Both the position numbers and the translations under genes were made by a program. 18,987 nucleotides of DNA from Actinomycetota bacterium (GTDB lineage Bacteria > Actinomycetota > Actinomycetes > S36-B12 > UBA5976), in the NCBI GenBank assembly GCA_947486505.1, contig CANKTT010000016.1, positions 1-18,987 of the forward strand, in the 5' to 3' direction. Under the pieces are notes generated by a model, which had not been told where the DNA came from, did no database searches, and was given only the letters and a program-made list of their open reading frames with translations. Shown in pieces: positions 7,493 to 15,330 of this stretch (its first letter is position 1; each line of letters begins with the position of its first letter).

Positions 7493-9271
7493 ATGAAGTT
7501 GAACCGGTGGGCTAAAGTCGGGACACTCGCTGCAATTGCGATAGCAAGTGTCGCACTTTTGGGCGGGTCAATCATCGTCAGTAATTCGCCAGGAAATTTT
7601 AATGCCGGTCTGACAAGGCCAGTTGGTGATGGTGATACTCCAGGCGGATTACTTCGGCTTGGGTCATCAGCACCATGCGATTCGCTAGATCCAGCGCAAA
7701 CCTTTGATCCGTGGTGTGCGGTAGTACATCGAACATTTTCAAGAAACCTGATGTCGTTTGCTGGCAAACCAGGGGATCAAGGCTTGATTGTGGTGCCGGA
7801 TTTGGTTTCGGATTTACCCATTACAAACTCTGACAAGACTTCGTGGACGTTCAGTTTGCGACCTGACGTGTTTTGGAGTGACGGCTCTGCAGTGACATCG
7901 ACTGATGTCAAGTATTCGATACAACGTTTGTTTGATGACTCGTTACAAAGCCCAGTCGCACTCGAGGCCCTGTGCTTACTCAGTACTTGTGATACTGGAA
8001 CTCCTGACTACAAAGGCGTCTACGCATCTCCGGATGAAGACCTAGTTTCGGTAATTACTCCAGATGAGCGCACAATTACATTCAATTTGAATAGATCCTT
8101 TTATGAGTTCTCACGTCTGCTTGCTACCCCGCAGTTCGCGCCAATTCAAAGAGCGCGAGATATTTCGCTGCGAGATACTGACTCGACTTACTCTTCAAAC
8201 CCGGCATCTAACGGTCCGTTTATATTGTCGATCGACCAAGCTGGGTTGCAATACTCATTTACAAGAAACGATAAGTGGACTCAAACTTCAGACGGAATCC
8301 GATTCCCACGAGTTGACGCTATGTCTTGGAAGGTATTCCCAGATGCCGACAAGACCGATCAGGCGTTGCTCTCCGGTGAAATTGATGTGAAGTTAAATTA
8401 TGGTCTTGCGCCGACTGCGCGTGATGCCACCTTGGCTGAAAAATCCCAACGCGAACTCATCGACAACCCGGAAATGAGTTTTGTAAACTTTCTTGTGGTT
8501 AACCCAGCGGTAGCTCCACTTGATCGAGCTCCCTGCCGAGATGCAGTTTTTTATGCACTAGACAAAGTTGATCTCCAAAACATTCGTGGGGGGAGTGCAA
8601 CAGCTGCGATAGCACATTCACTGAGCCCACCAACAATTCTTGGTTACAACAGTTCATACAATCCATATCCAAGCGGCAGCGATGAAACTGGAAATCTTCG
8701 TAGCGCAAGGCAAAGCCTGGCGCAATGCGGCTATCCAGATGGATTCCAACTCAACATGGCCTATGTTGCTATTGGAATTGGAAAAGACACCTTTCTTTCA
8801 GTGCAAAAAAGTTTGGCCCAGGTTGGGATCGTTGTAGATCCCATTGAGTATGCAAATTTCGCTGAGTACTTCACAACCGGATTAGGTTCGCCAGAAACTA
8901 TGAGTACCCAAGAAATTGGGTTAGCCACAACTGGCTGGGGCCCTGATTATTCATCTGCATATTCGTTTTGGGCGCCACTAACCGATGGTCGGAAGATTAA
9001 ACCTTCATCCAATCTAAATTTTGCAGAGCTCAACATCGACGAACTTAATTCGCTATTGGACTCTTTAGAAACTGCTGAGTTGGCAGAAGATGAAGCCAGA
9101 ATAAGTCAAGAAATTGAAAATTTGGTTATGCAGGAGGCGGTCTATTTGCCATATGCGGTTGACCGAATTGTCTTGTACCGTCCAGACGTGTTAACGGATG
9201 TTTATGTTCAAATCGCACTTGGCAATCAATATGACCTGGTAAATATCGGTAAACGAGAAAATCTGCAATAA
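7493..9271 (+). CDS. Family 5 extracellular solute-binding protein (SBP1), possible LpqW counterpart
   Basis: This is a 592-residue periplasmic-type binding protein of the peptide/nickel (SBP_bac_5) family. Visible features are an N-terminal membrane segment (about 9-30), the entry strand GGLLRLGSSAPCDSLDPAQT, SWTFSLRPDVFWSDGSAVTSTDVKYS (family signature around 117-142), SNGPF, and GWGPDYSSAYSFW near the C-terminus. There is no lipobox cysteine after the hydrophobic stretch, so it is either secreted or held by its N-terminal helix, unlike SBP2. Cys62/Cys75 and Cys161/Cys166 could form disulfides. An AGGA at 7482-7485, which includes the G of the typA stop codon, lies 7 nt before the ATG at 7493. 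The position directly after typA matches lpqW of M. tuberculosis, an SBP-like lipoprotein implicated in lipoglycan synthesis. A transport role with the adjacent permeases or an LpqW-like role are both open. Confidence 0.9.
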   Translation: MKLNRWAKVGTLAAIAIASVALLGGSIIVSNSPGNFNAGLTRPVGDGDTPGGLLRLGSSAPCDSLDPAQTFDPWCAVVHRTFSRNLMSFAGKPGDQGLIVVPDLVSDLPITNSDKTSWTFSLRPDVFWSDGSAVTSTDVKYSIQRLFDDSLQSPVALEALCLLSTCDTGTPDYKGVYASPDEDLVSVITPDERTITFNLNRSFYEFSRLLATPQFAPIQRARDISLRDTDSTYSSNPASNGPFILSIDQAGLQYSFTRNDKWTQTSDGIRFPRVDAMSWKVFPDADKTDQALLSGEIDVKLNYGLAPTARDATLAEKSQRELIDNPEMSFVNFLVVNPAVAPLDRAPCRDAVFYALDKVDLQNIRGGSATAAIAHSLSPPTILGYNSSYNPYPSGSDETGNLRSARQSLAQCGYPDGFQLNMAYVAIGIGKDTFLSVQKSLAQVGIVVDPIEYANFAEYFTTGLGSPETMSTQEIGLATTGWGPDYSSAYSFWAPLTDGRKIKPSSNLNFAELNIDELNSLLDSLETAELAEDEARISQEIENLVMQEAVYLPYAVDRIVLYRPDVLTDVYVQIALGNQYDLVNIGKRENLQ

Positions 9272-9296
9272 AACAAGGGGTTTTCCCGAGTAAGTA

Positions 9297-9325
9297 TTGT
9301 CACAAACTGCCAAATTCGGTATCGG
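9297..9325 (+). promoter_or_regulatory. Possible internal promoter before oppC
   Basis: TTGTCA (9297-9302, five of six to consensus) is separated by 17 nt from TATCGG (9320-9325, three of six). GGTATCG is repeated directly at 9318-9324 and 9330-9336. It lies in the 121-base SBP1-oppC gap. Support is weak. Confidence 0.22.
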
Positions 9326-9392
9326 CGAAGGTATCGACGCAAATAGACTTCGAAGGTTAATAACGGGTGAATAACCGAAAGGGAATTCTAAA

Positions 9393-10358
9393 ATGTCTTT
9401 GGTCGAAGCCAGTGCGAAAGATGCCGTTGTAGGGCGCACCCTGCGGCAACTGGCCTGGGCTCGGCTGCGCAAAGACCGTGTTGCTGTTGCCAGCATGATT
9501 GTCCTTGCATTAATAGTCCTTATTGCAATATTTGGCCCATTAATTTCAAAATTAGTTGGGGTTAATCCGTATGACTTCAACACAGATTTACTAAGTGATG
9601 CCGGAAGTTTGCCACTGGGTCCGCTTGGTGGGGTTTCGTTAGACCATCCACTTGGCGTTGAGCCACTAACGGGTCGTGACATTTTGGCTCGACTGCTTTA
9701 TGGCTCACGGATCTCGCTTTTCATCGCACTTTCAGCAACAGTTATCACCGTTGTAGTAGGCACCATAGTTGGAATTGTCGCTGGATATTCGCGCGGTAAA
9801 ACTGACACAGTGTTGAGCCGGTTCATGGACATCACACTTGCCTTCCCATTACTACTTGTCATCATTGCGATGTCACCTGTGATTGAACAGCGACTGCAGG
9901 CCTGGGGATTACCACCCGGCAATCCATCACGGATCACTACCTTGATTTTGGTACTCAGCGTTTTTGGCTGGCCATACCTTGCTCGAATAATACGCGGGCA
10001 AGTACTTTCACTGCGCGAACGAGAGTTTGTTGAAGCTGCGGTTTCAATTGGATCGAGTAAGAGGCGGATCTTATTTCGCGAATTACTGCCAAACCTGTGG
10101 GCACCAATTTTGGTTTATGCGACTATCGCAATGCCTGGCCTGATTGGCGCAGAGGCTGCCCTTGCCTACCTTGGTATTTCCGTTATTCCGCCAACACCTA
10201 CCTGGGGATCAATGTTGCAGGAATCGGTTGGATATTTCACGGTTGACCCGTTTTATTTCTTCGTGCCGCTAACCATGCTTTTGGCCGCAGTCCTCTCTTT
10301 TAACTTGCTGGGAGATGCACTGCGAGATGCCCTAGATCCGAAGGCAGATCGAAACTAA
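9393..10358 (+). CDS. oppC: Peptide-type ABC transporter permease, OppC/DppC family
   Basis: This is one of the two inner-membrane subunits of a di/oligopeptide-type importer; opp and dpp cannot be told apart from sequence alone. The 321-residue product shows the OppC N-terminal helix (about 30-55), then a periplasmic loop ending in LGVEPLTGRDILARLLYGSRISL, the entry to the permease domain. Further helices lie at about 108-130, 145-162, 182-198, 237-262 and 287-307. The EAA loop that docks to the ATPases is EAAVSIGSSKRRILFRELLP (214-233). LGDALRDALDPK at the C-terminus is typical. The ATG at 9393 is preceded by AAAGGG about 10 nt upstream. It is split from its partner oppB by the SBP2 gene, whereas the usual order is B then C. 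Confidence 0.94.
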   Translation: MSLVEASAKDAVVGRTLRQLAWARLRKDRVAVASMIVLALIVLIAIFGPLISKLVGVNPYDFNTDLLSDAGSLPLGPLGGVSLDHPLGVEPLTGRDILARLLYGSRISLFIALSATVITVVVGTIVGIVAGYSRGKTDTVLSRFMDITLAFPLLLVIIAMSPVIEQRLQAWGLPPGNPSRITTLILVLSVFGWPYLARIIRGQVLSLREREFVEAAVSIGSSKRRILFRELLPNLWAPILVYATIAMPGLIGAEAALAYLGISVIPPTPTWGSMLQESVGYFTVDPFYFFVPLTMLLAAVLSFNLLGDALRDALDPKADRN

Positions 10359-10359
10359 G

Positions 10360-10386
10360 TTTTTCAGTTTCTCGAGAACTGAAAAA
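10360..10386. repeat. Intercistronic hairpin after oppC
   Basis: TTTTTCAGTT (10360-10369) pairs perfectly with AACTGAAAAA (10377-10386) around the 7-nt loop TCTCGAG, starting two bases after the oppC stop. The 3' side is an A-run, not a T-run, so it does not look like an ordinary terminator on either strand. It may mark an mRNA 3' end or a processing site between oppC and SBP2. Confidence 0.55.
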
Positions 10387-10418
10387 AAATCACAACCTCA
10401 ACCGGGGGAGTGAAAAAA

Positions 10419-10436
10419 GTGATTCACCCGAATCAC
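10419..10436. promoter_or_regulatory. Operator-like inverted repeat upstream of SBP2
   Basis: GTGATTC-ACCC-GAATCAC is a perfect 7-bp inverted repeat with a 4-nt centre, 41 bases before the SBP2 ATG. It could be a dimeric repressor site or an RNA hairpin in the leader. No clear -10/-35 pair could be placed beside it. Confidence 0.45.
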
Positions 10437-10477
10437 GACCTAAAGATGTGGTCAACCCATATCTCAATGGAGGAAAT

Positions 10478-12169
10478 ATGAAGAAGTCGACAGGCATCCG
10501 CTTCGGCGTTGGTGCAGCGTCGCTAGCTCTTCTGCTAACCGCATGCGGTGGCGGAAGTGACTCAGCGAATGGCGATGGAACTAAAGGTGGAACGCTTTAC
10601 ATCCTTACAGAAGCAGAGCAGATCCTTCACTTAGATCCACAGCGGAACTACACAGGTGAAGACCTAGCATTTGCTAGCGCTTACCTAAACCGAACCCTTA
10701 CTCAGTACACACTAAGCAAGGACAACAATGAAGCCAGCAAATTAGTTGCCGATGCAGCTACTGACACTGGTACCACACCTGATGGCGGTCTAACTTGGGA
10801 GTTCACTCTTAAGGACGGCATGAAGTGGGAAGATGGCAAAGATGTAACTTGTGAAGATTTCAAGTACGGCATCTCTCGCACCTTCGCAACCGACATCATC
10901 ACTGATGGCCCAGCGTATGCAATGACAATGCTTAACGTCACTGACTACAAGGGACCATATGTAGATGACGCCGCAGGTCAGGCATCATATGACGCAGCTG
11001 TAGTTTGTGAAGGCAACAAGATTACTTTCAATCTTGCCAAGCCTGCATCTGACTTCAACTACGCAGTTACTCTAAGTGCATTCGCTGCAGTTCGTGAAGA
11101 CGCTGACACCGGTGAAACTTATGATGACAATGTTTTGTCAAATGGCCCATACAAGGTTGAGTCCTACGTAAAGAAGGACAAGCTGGTATTGGTACGTAAC
11201 GAAAACTGGGATCCAGCAACTGATACATTCCGTGGCGCATTCCCAGATCGCATCGAATATGTATTTGCACAACCAGCTGCGGTTATCACCGAACGTTTGA
11301 TGGCTGATGCTGGCGACGATCAGATGGCAATTTCACCAGATAGCGTTGACTCAGCGAAACTAGCTGTTGTGTTCTCTGATGCCAAGTTTGAGAAGCGTCG
11401 TTTCAATGAACTAGATCCATACGTTCGTTACTACGCAATCAACACCAAGAAGGTTCCAAACGTGAAGCACCGTCAAGCAATCCTTGCCGCTGTCAACCGT
11501 GACGAACTTCGCACAATTGCTGGCGGCGAATACGCCGGTGACTATGCAGATGGTGTCGTAAAGCCAAACATTGGTGCGGACTATGAACCAACTGGTCTAT
11601 GGGATGGCCTGCTAGGTGAAGCAGTTCCAGCTGAAGGTAATCCAGAACTAGCCAAGAAGTTAATTGCCGATTCTGGTGAGGCATTCCCTCAGCCATTCGT
11701 TATTGATTACGCACAAAGCGAAACCAATGACAAGGCTGCCGCATCACTAGTTGCTTCACTTGAAAAGGGCGGCATCGTTGCCACCCTGAACCCAATTGAG
11801 GCGGGCGCTTACTACGGCGTAGTTCTTGATCCAGAAAAGCAGGGATCCATGTCCGCTGCTGGTTGGGGTCCAGACTGGTCAAACGCATCAACAGTTCTTC
11901 CAGAACTGTTTGCTGCTAATGGTGGATTCAACCTTTCACAGTGGGATGACGCAGCTTTCTTAGCTGAATCAGATGCTGCAAAGGTGATCTCAGATCGCGC
12001 AGAACAAGCTAAGGCATGGCAGGCACTAAGCAAGAAGTCAATGGAATTGGCACTTGCTTTACCTACCCGTTTTGGTAAGGAACAGCGCATTCATGGCTCA
12101 AAGGTTAATGGTGCCTACATTTGGGGACCATACGGCTCATGGCCATACGCATCACTATCAGTTAACTAG
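10478..12169 (+). CDS. Family 5 extracellular solute-binding lipoprotein (SBP2), peptide-type
   Basis: This is the substrate-capture lipoprotein of the peptide-type importer, anchored outside the membrane. The 563-residue product starts MKKSTGIRFGVGAASLALLL and has a lipobox LTAC with the lipidated Cys23, followed by a Gly/Ser linker. Family signatures are GGTLYILTEAEQILHLDPQR, LTWEFTLKDGMKWEDGKDVT, SNGPYKVESY and GWGPDWSNAS. It shares DYKG, SNGP and GWGPD blocks with SBP1, so the two are paralogous at family level. The frame opens 10 codons earlier (10448), but GGAGG at 10469-10473, 4 nt before the ATG at 10478, and the signal peptide fix the start. Lysine codons are about 30 AAG to 4 AAA by eye, against 8 to 9 in SBP1, suggesting high expression. 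Hairpins flank the gene on both sides. Confidence 0.95.
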   Translation: MKKSTGIRFGVGAASLALLLTACGGGSDSANGDGTKGGTLYILTEAEQILHLDPQRNYTGEDLAFASAYLNRTLTQYTLSKDNNEASKLVADAATDTGTTPDGGLTWEFTLKDGMKWEDGKDVTCEDFKYGISRTFATDIITDGPAYAMTMLNVTDYKGPYVDDAAGQASYDAAVVCEGNKITFNLAKPASDFNYAVTLSAFAAVREDADTGETYDDNVLSNGPYKVESYVKKDKLVLVRNENWDPATDTFRGAFPDRIEYVFAQPAAVITERLMADAGDDQMAISPDSVDSAKLAVVFSDAKFEKRRFNELDPYVRYYAINTKKVPNVKHRQAILAAVNRDELRTIAGGEYAGDYADGVVKPNIGADYEPTGLWDGLLGEAVPAEGNPELAKKLIADSGEAFPQPFVIDYAQSETNDKAAASLVASLEKGGIVATLNPIEAGAYYGVVLDPEKQGSMSAAGWGPDWSNASTVLPELFAANGGFNLSQWDDAAFLAESDAAKVISDRAEQAKAWQALSKKSMELALALPTRFGKEQRIHGSKVNGAYIWGPYGSWPYASLSVN

Positions 12170-12174
12170 TTAAC
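12161..12174. repeat. 14-bp perfect palindrome at the SBP2 stop codon
   Basis: GTTAACTAGTTAAC is self-complementary over all 14 bases and contains the SBP2 stop TAG (12167-12169). With no loop it is a poor RNA hairpin, so it would act, if at all, as a DNA site. It may be chance. Confidence 0.35.
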
Positions 12175-12181
12175 TAACGTT

Positions 12182-12234
12182 GGCGTCTGTGGGCGAACTT
12201 CGGTTCGCTCACAGACTGCCATCGGTTTTCTTTA
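12182..12234 (+). terminator. UUCG-capped hairpin between SBP2 and oppB, attenuating terminator
   Basis: A 14-bp stem (12185-12198 with 12203-12216; one G-U pair) closes on a C(UUCG)G tetraloop. It extends by GGC/GCC (12182-12184, 12218-12220) across a one-base bulge. TTTTCTTT follows at 12226-12233. This is the best intrinsic-terminator candidate in the window. Lying inside the operon, it probably lets abundant SBP2 mRNA accumulate while only part of transcription continues into oppBDF. Confidence 0.68.
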
Positions 12235-12271
12235 CGAAAGCAATTAATTCCTGCAACGAGAAAGGTGAAGG

Positions 12272-13261
12272 ATGTTTCCATACATAGTTCGAAGAATCTT
12301 TGTAATGATTATTATGTTGACGATTTTGAGCATCATTACATTTTTGTTGTTTAATGCGGTACCTACCGATCCTGCTCGACTAACCTGTGGCAAGACATGT
12401 ACGCCCGACATAGTTGCAGCTAACCGAATTAGGCTGGGGCTAGATCAACCACTTTACGTTCAATATGTTGAGTGGATTAAAGGAATTTTTGTCGGACGCA
12501 CATATGGCAGCGGTTCTGCCACATTTGAATGTTCAGCTCCCTGCCTCGGCTACTCGTTTCGTAATAGCGAAGAAGTAACCACGTTAATTGTCGATGCGTT
12601 ACCAGTAACTCTTTATTTAGCATTAGGCGCATTTGTACTTTGGATGCTCGTTGGTATCTCAGCGGGAATTGTGGCTGCAAAGAATCATGGAAAATGGCAA
12701 GACCGAACCATCATGAGCGTTTCCTTGATTGGCTACTCGTTACCAGTTTTCTTCGTTGGGCTTTTGCTCTTGATTTTCGTGATCGTGCGATGGAACTTTT
12801 TGCCTTACCCCAATTACGAATCACCATTTAATGACCCAGTAGCTTTCTTCCAAACCATGCTTTTGCCTTGGGTTACCCTGGCGATTCTTTATGCGGCTTA
12901 CTACGCAAGACTTACCCGATCCCAGATGCTGGAAACCATGGGTGAAGATTACATTCGCACTGCCAGAGCAAAAGGTTTATCAGAACGAATTGTTTTCCGT
13001 AAGCATGCATTCCGCGCAGGACTGACACCAATTGTGACTTCAGCGGGCCTCGATCTTGCTGGACTACTTGGTGGCGCAGTAATTACTGAATACATTTTCA
13101 GTTTGCCTGGACTTGGGCGACTAGCAATCGGCGCGGTAACTGAATATGACTTACCGACTATTACCGCAACGGTTCTAATCGCTGCAGTGTTCGTTATCGT
13201 TGCAAATCTCATTGTTGACATTCTTTATGCGGCAATCGATCCACGGGTACGCCTATCATGA
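12272..13261 (+). CDS. oppB: Peptide-type ABC transporter permease, OppB/DppB family
   Basis: This is the second transmembrane subunit of the importer. The 329-residue product begins MFPYIVRRIFVMIIMLTILS, the OppB N-terminal helix, and carries LGLDQPLYVQYVEWIKGIFVG, the family's first external loop. The remaining helices lie at about 104-136, 147-172, 195-215, 255-275 and 297-320. The ATPase-docking EAA-type loop is DYIRTARAKGLSERIVFRKH (226-245), and DPRVRLS closes the protein. The long first external loop has two CxxxC pairs, Cys39/Cys43 (TCGKTC) and Cys87/Cys91 (ECSAPC), possibly disulfide-bonded. I recall similar pairs in other actinobacterial homologues. AAAGGTG (12261-12267) lies 4 nt before the ATG. 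Its stop overlaps the oppD start as ATGA, indicating translational coupling. Confidence 0.95.
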   Translation: MFPYIVRRIFVMIIMLTILSIITFLLFNAVPTDPARLTCGKTCTPDIVAANRIRLGLDQPLYVQYVEWIKGIFVGRTYGSGSATFECSAPCLGYSFRNSEEVTTLIVDALPVTLYLALGAFVLWMLVGISAGIVAAKNHGKWQDRTIMSVSLIGYSLPVFFVGLLLLIFVIVRWNFLPYPNYESPFNDPVAFFQTMLLPWVTLAILYAAYYARLTRSQMLETMGEDYIRTARAKGLSERIVFRKHAFRAGLTPIVTSAGLDLAGLLGGAVITEYIFSLPGLGRLAIGAVTEYDLPTITATVLIAAVFVIVANLIVDILYAAIDPRVRLS

Positions 13262-14289
13262 CGATAAATTCAAATGTGATTTTGGAAGTGCAGAACTTAA
13301 ATGTTGAATTCACTACTGATGATGGAATTGTTCACGCAGTTAATAACGTTTCGTACAAAGTTGAGCGTGGCAAGACGCTAGCCATAGTTGGTGAATCAGG
13401 TTCGGGTAAAAGTGTTTCTAGCTTGGCGGTTATGGGCTTGCTAACCGGAGCTAATACAAAGATATCGGGCGAAGTCTTTTTCAATGGCAAAGATTTGATT
13501 GGAGCCGATCCCGAAGATGTTCGTAAACTTCGTGGTGATGAAATAGCCATGATTTTTCAAGATCCGCTAAGCGCGCTGCATCCCTATTACACAATTGGTG
13601 ATCAACTGGCTGAAGCCGTTCTGGTGCACCACAAGATAAAAGAGACAGAAGCTCGGACCCGTGCAGCCGAGATGTTAACAAAGGTTGGAATTCCATCAAT
13701 CGAACAGCGTATGGATGAATATCCACACCAACTCTCAGGTGGCATGCGCCAACGAGTAATGATCGCGATGGCTTTGATTAATGGGCCAGAGTTATTGATT
13801 GCAGATGAACCAACAACTGCTCTGGATGTAACAGTTCAGGCGCAGATTCTTGATCTATTGCGCGAATTGCAAACTGAATTTGGCACCGCAATCGTTTTGA
13901 TTACTCACGATCTAGGTGTAGTTGCTGACTTGGCCGACGAAGTTATGGTTATGTACGGCGGCAGTGCGGTTGAGCACGCACCAGTTCGCGAAATTTTCTA
14001 TGCACCTCAAATGCCTTATACCTGGGGACTTCTTGCCTCTATCCCGCAGATATCAGCGAAGAAGGAACAGTTAGATCCAATTCCCGGATCACCTCCGTCT
14101 TTGCTGAATCTGCCTAAGGGTTGTGTATTTGCGTCGCGCTGTGCGTTTAAGAATCAAGTTGCCAATGATGCCTGTGCGAATGAGTTCCCCGATTTGCTTT
14201 CGGTCTCTATGGGACATGAGGCACGTTGCCATTTAACCGAACCTCAGCGAACTGCAATTAGGTCTGAACGCAAGATTGGCAGGTTGTAG
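13258..14289 (+). CDS. oppD: Peptide-type ABC transporter ATP-binding protein, OppD/DppD family
   Basis: This is one of two cytoplasmic ATPases that drive the importer. Its 343 residues contain Walker A GESGSGKS (45-52), Q-loop Gln101 in [14 protein letters not shown] signature LSGGMRQR (159-166), Walker B LLIADEPT (179-186), D-loop ALD and switch His217 in ITHDLG. The C-terminal oligopeptide-transporter domain has [20 protein letters not shown] and four cysteines (289, 295, 306, 324). In related DppD proteins these residues have been reported to bind an Fe-S cluster; whether they do here is inference. The ATG overlaps the oppB stop, and oppF starts 2 bases after its stop. Confidence 0.96.
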   Translation: MTINSNVILEVQNLNVEFTTDDGIVHAVNNVSYKVERGKTLAIVGESGSGKSVSSLAVMGLLTGANTKISGEVFFNGKDLIGADPEDVRKLRGDEIAMIFQDPLSALHPYYTIGDQLAEAVLVHHKIKETEARTRAAEMLTKVGIPSIEQRMDEYPHQLSGGMRQRVMIAMALINGPELLIADEPTTALDVTVQAQILDLLRELQTEFGTAIVLITHDLGVVADLADEVMVMYGGSAVEHAPVREIFYAPQMPYTWGLLASIPQISAKKEQLDPIPGSPPSLLNLPKGCVFASRCAFKNQVANDACANEFPDLLSVSMGHEARCHLTEPQRTAIRSERKIGRL

Positions 14290-14291
14290 TC

Positions 14292-15314
14292 ATGACAGAG
14301 CCAATTCTTAAAGTTACAAATCTTCAAAAACTGTTTCCAATTCAAGGTGGTGGACTTTTCAATCGGGTGGTTGGAAACGTGCGTGCCGTTGATGGCATAA
14401 ATCTGGAAGTTTTTCCAGGCGAAACTCTTGGTCTTGTCGGCGAAAGTGGATGCGGAAAATCAACTGCTGGTCGTGCGATGTTGAGATTGATTGAACCAAC
14501 TAGTGGAGTTATCGAATTCAATGGCCAGGACATCACTAACCTAAAGAAGAAGGACTTAGTTCCACTTCGCCGCGAAATGCAGATGATTTTCCAAGATCCG
14601 TTTTCCTCGCTTAACCCGCGACACACAATCGGTGACATCATCGGTGCCCCGTTTAGAGTGCAGGGTGTTAAGCCAGAAGGCGGCATCATGAAAGCCGTGC
14701 AAGGACTTATGGATCGGGTTGGATTGAATCCAGAACACTTCAATCGGTACCCAAATGAGTTTTCGGGTGGTCAACGCCAGCGAATTGGAATTGCCAGAGC
14801 AATTGCGCTAAAACCCAAACTAATTGTTTGTGATGAGCCAGTCTCGGCCCTTGACGTCTCGATCCAGGCGCAGGTACTTAACCTGTTGGATGACATTCAG
14901 CAAGATTTTGGCTTGGCTTACATTTTTATTGCTCACGACTTATCTGTAGTGCGTCACATTTCTGATCGAGTTGCAGTTATGTACCTTGGCAAAATCATGG
15001 AACAGGCACCGCAAGAAGTCCTGTATCAAAAGCCATTGCATCCATATACACATGCGTTACTTTCAGCCGTACCGATTGCAGATCCAGACCTTGAACGCTC
15101 TAGGGAGCGAATCATTTTGTCTGGCGATTTACCGAGCCCAAGTGATCCACCGAGTGGTTGCGTATTTAGAACTCGCTGCTTCAAAGCACAGGCACGCTGC
15201 GAATCTGAGGTTCCAGAACTTCGCGAGTTAGCAATGGGCCACAAAGTTGCTTGTCACTTCCCAATGGATGTCACAAGCGCTGCGTCAGCTTCCGGAACTG
15301 ACTTCATAAGTTAA
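14292..15314 (+). CDS. oppF: Peptide-type ABC transporter ATP-binding protein, OppF/DppF family
   Basis: This is the partner ATPase of OppD in the importer. The 340-residue product has an N-terminal [20 protein letters not shown], characteristic of OppF. It also has Walker [10 protein letters not shown] (50-58), Q-loop Gln101 in [12 protein letters not shown], signature FSGGQRQR (157-164), Walker B LIVCDEPV (177-184) and switch His215 in IAHDLS. The C-terminal domain contains [20 protein letters not shown] and cysteines 290, 296, 303 and 321, the OppF form of the four-cysteine motif. It is the last gene of the operon and starts 2 bases after oppD with no obvious own ribosome binding site, so translation is probably coupled. 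Its stop is 16 bases from that of the convergent S9 peptidase gene. No strong terminator is seen between them. Confidence 0.96.
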   Translation: MTEPILKVTNLQKLFPIQGGGLFNRVVGNVRAVDGINLEVFPGETLGLVGESGCGKSTAGRAMLRLIEPTSGVIEFNGQDITNLKKKDLVPLRREMQMIFQDPFSSLNPRHTIGDIIGAPFRVQGVKPEGGIMKAVQGLMDRVGLNPEHFNRYPNEFSGGQRQRIGIARAIALKPKLIVCDEPVSALDVSIQAQVLNLLDDIQQDFGLAYIFIAHDLSVVRHISDRVAVMYLGKIMEQAPQEVLYQKPLHPYTHALLSAVPIADPDLERSRERIILSGDLPSPSDPPSGCVFRTRCFKAQARCESEVPELRELAMGHKVACHFPMDVTSAASASGTDFIS

Positions 15315-15330
15315 CTTCGGTGATTTTGAG

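Noticed and set aside
10448..10477. Upstream GTG-initiated start for SBP2
   Set aside because: It would place ten residues before a perfect lipoprotein signal peptide and ignore the GGAGG site before the ATG at 10478.
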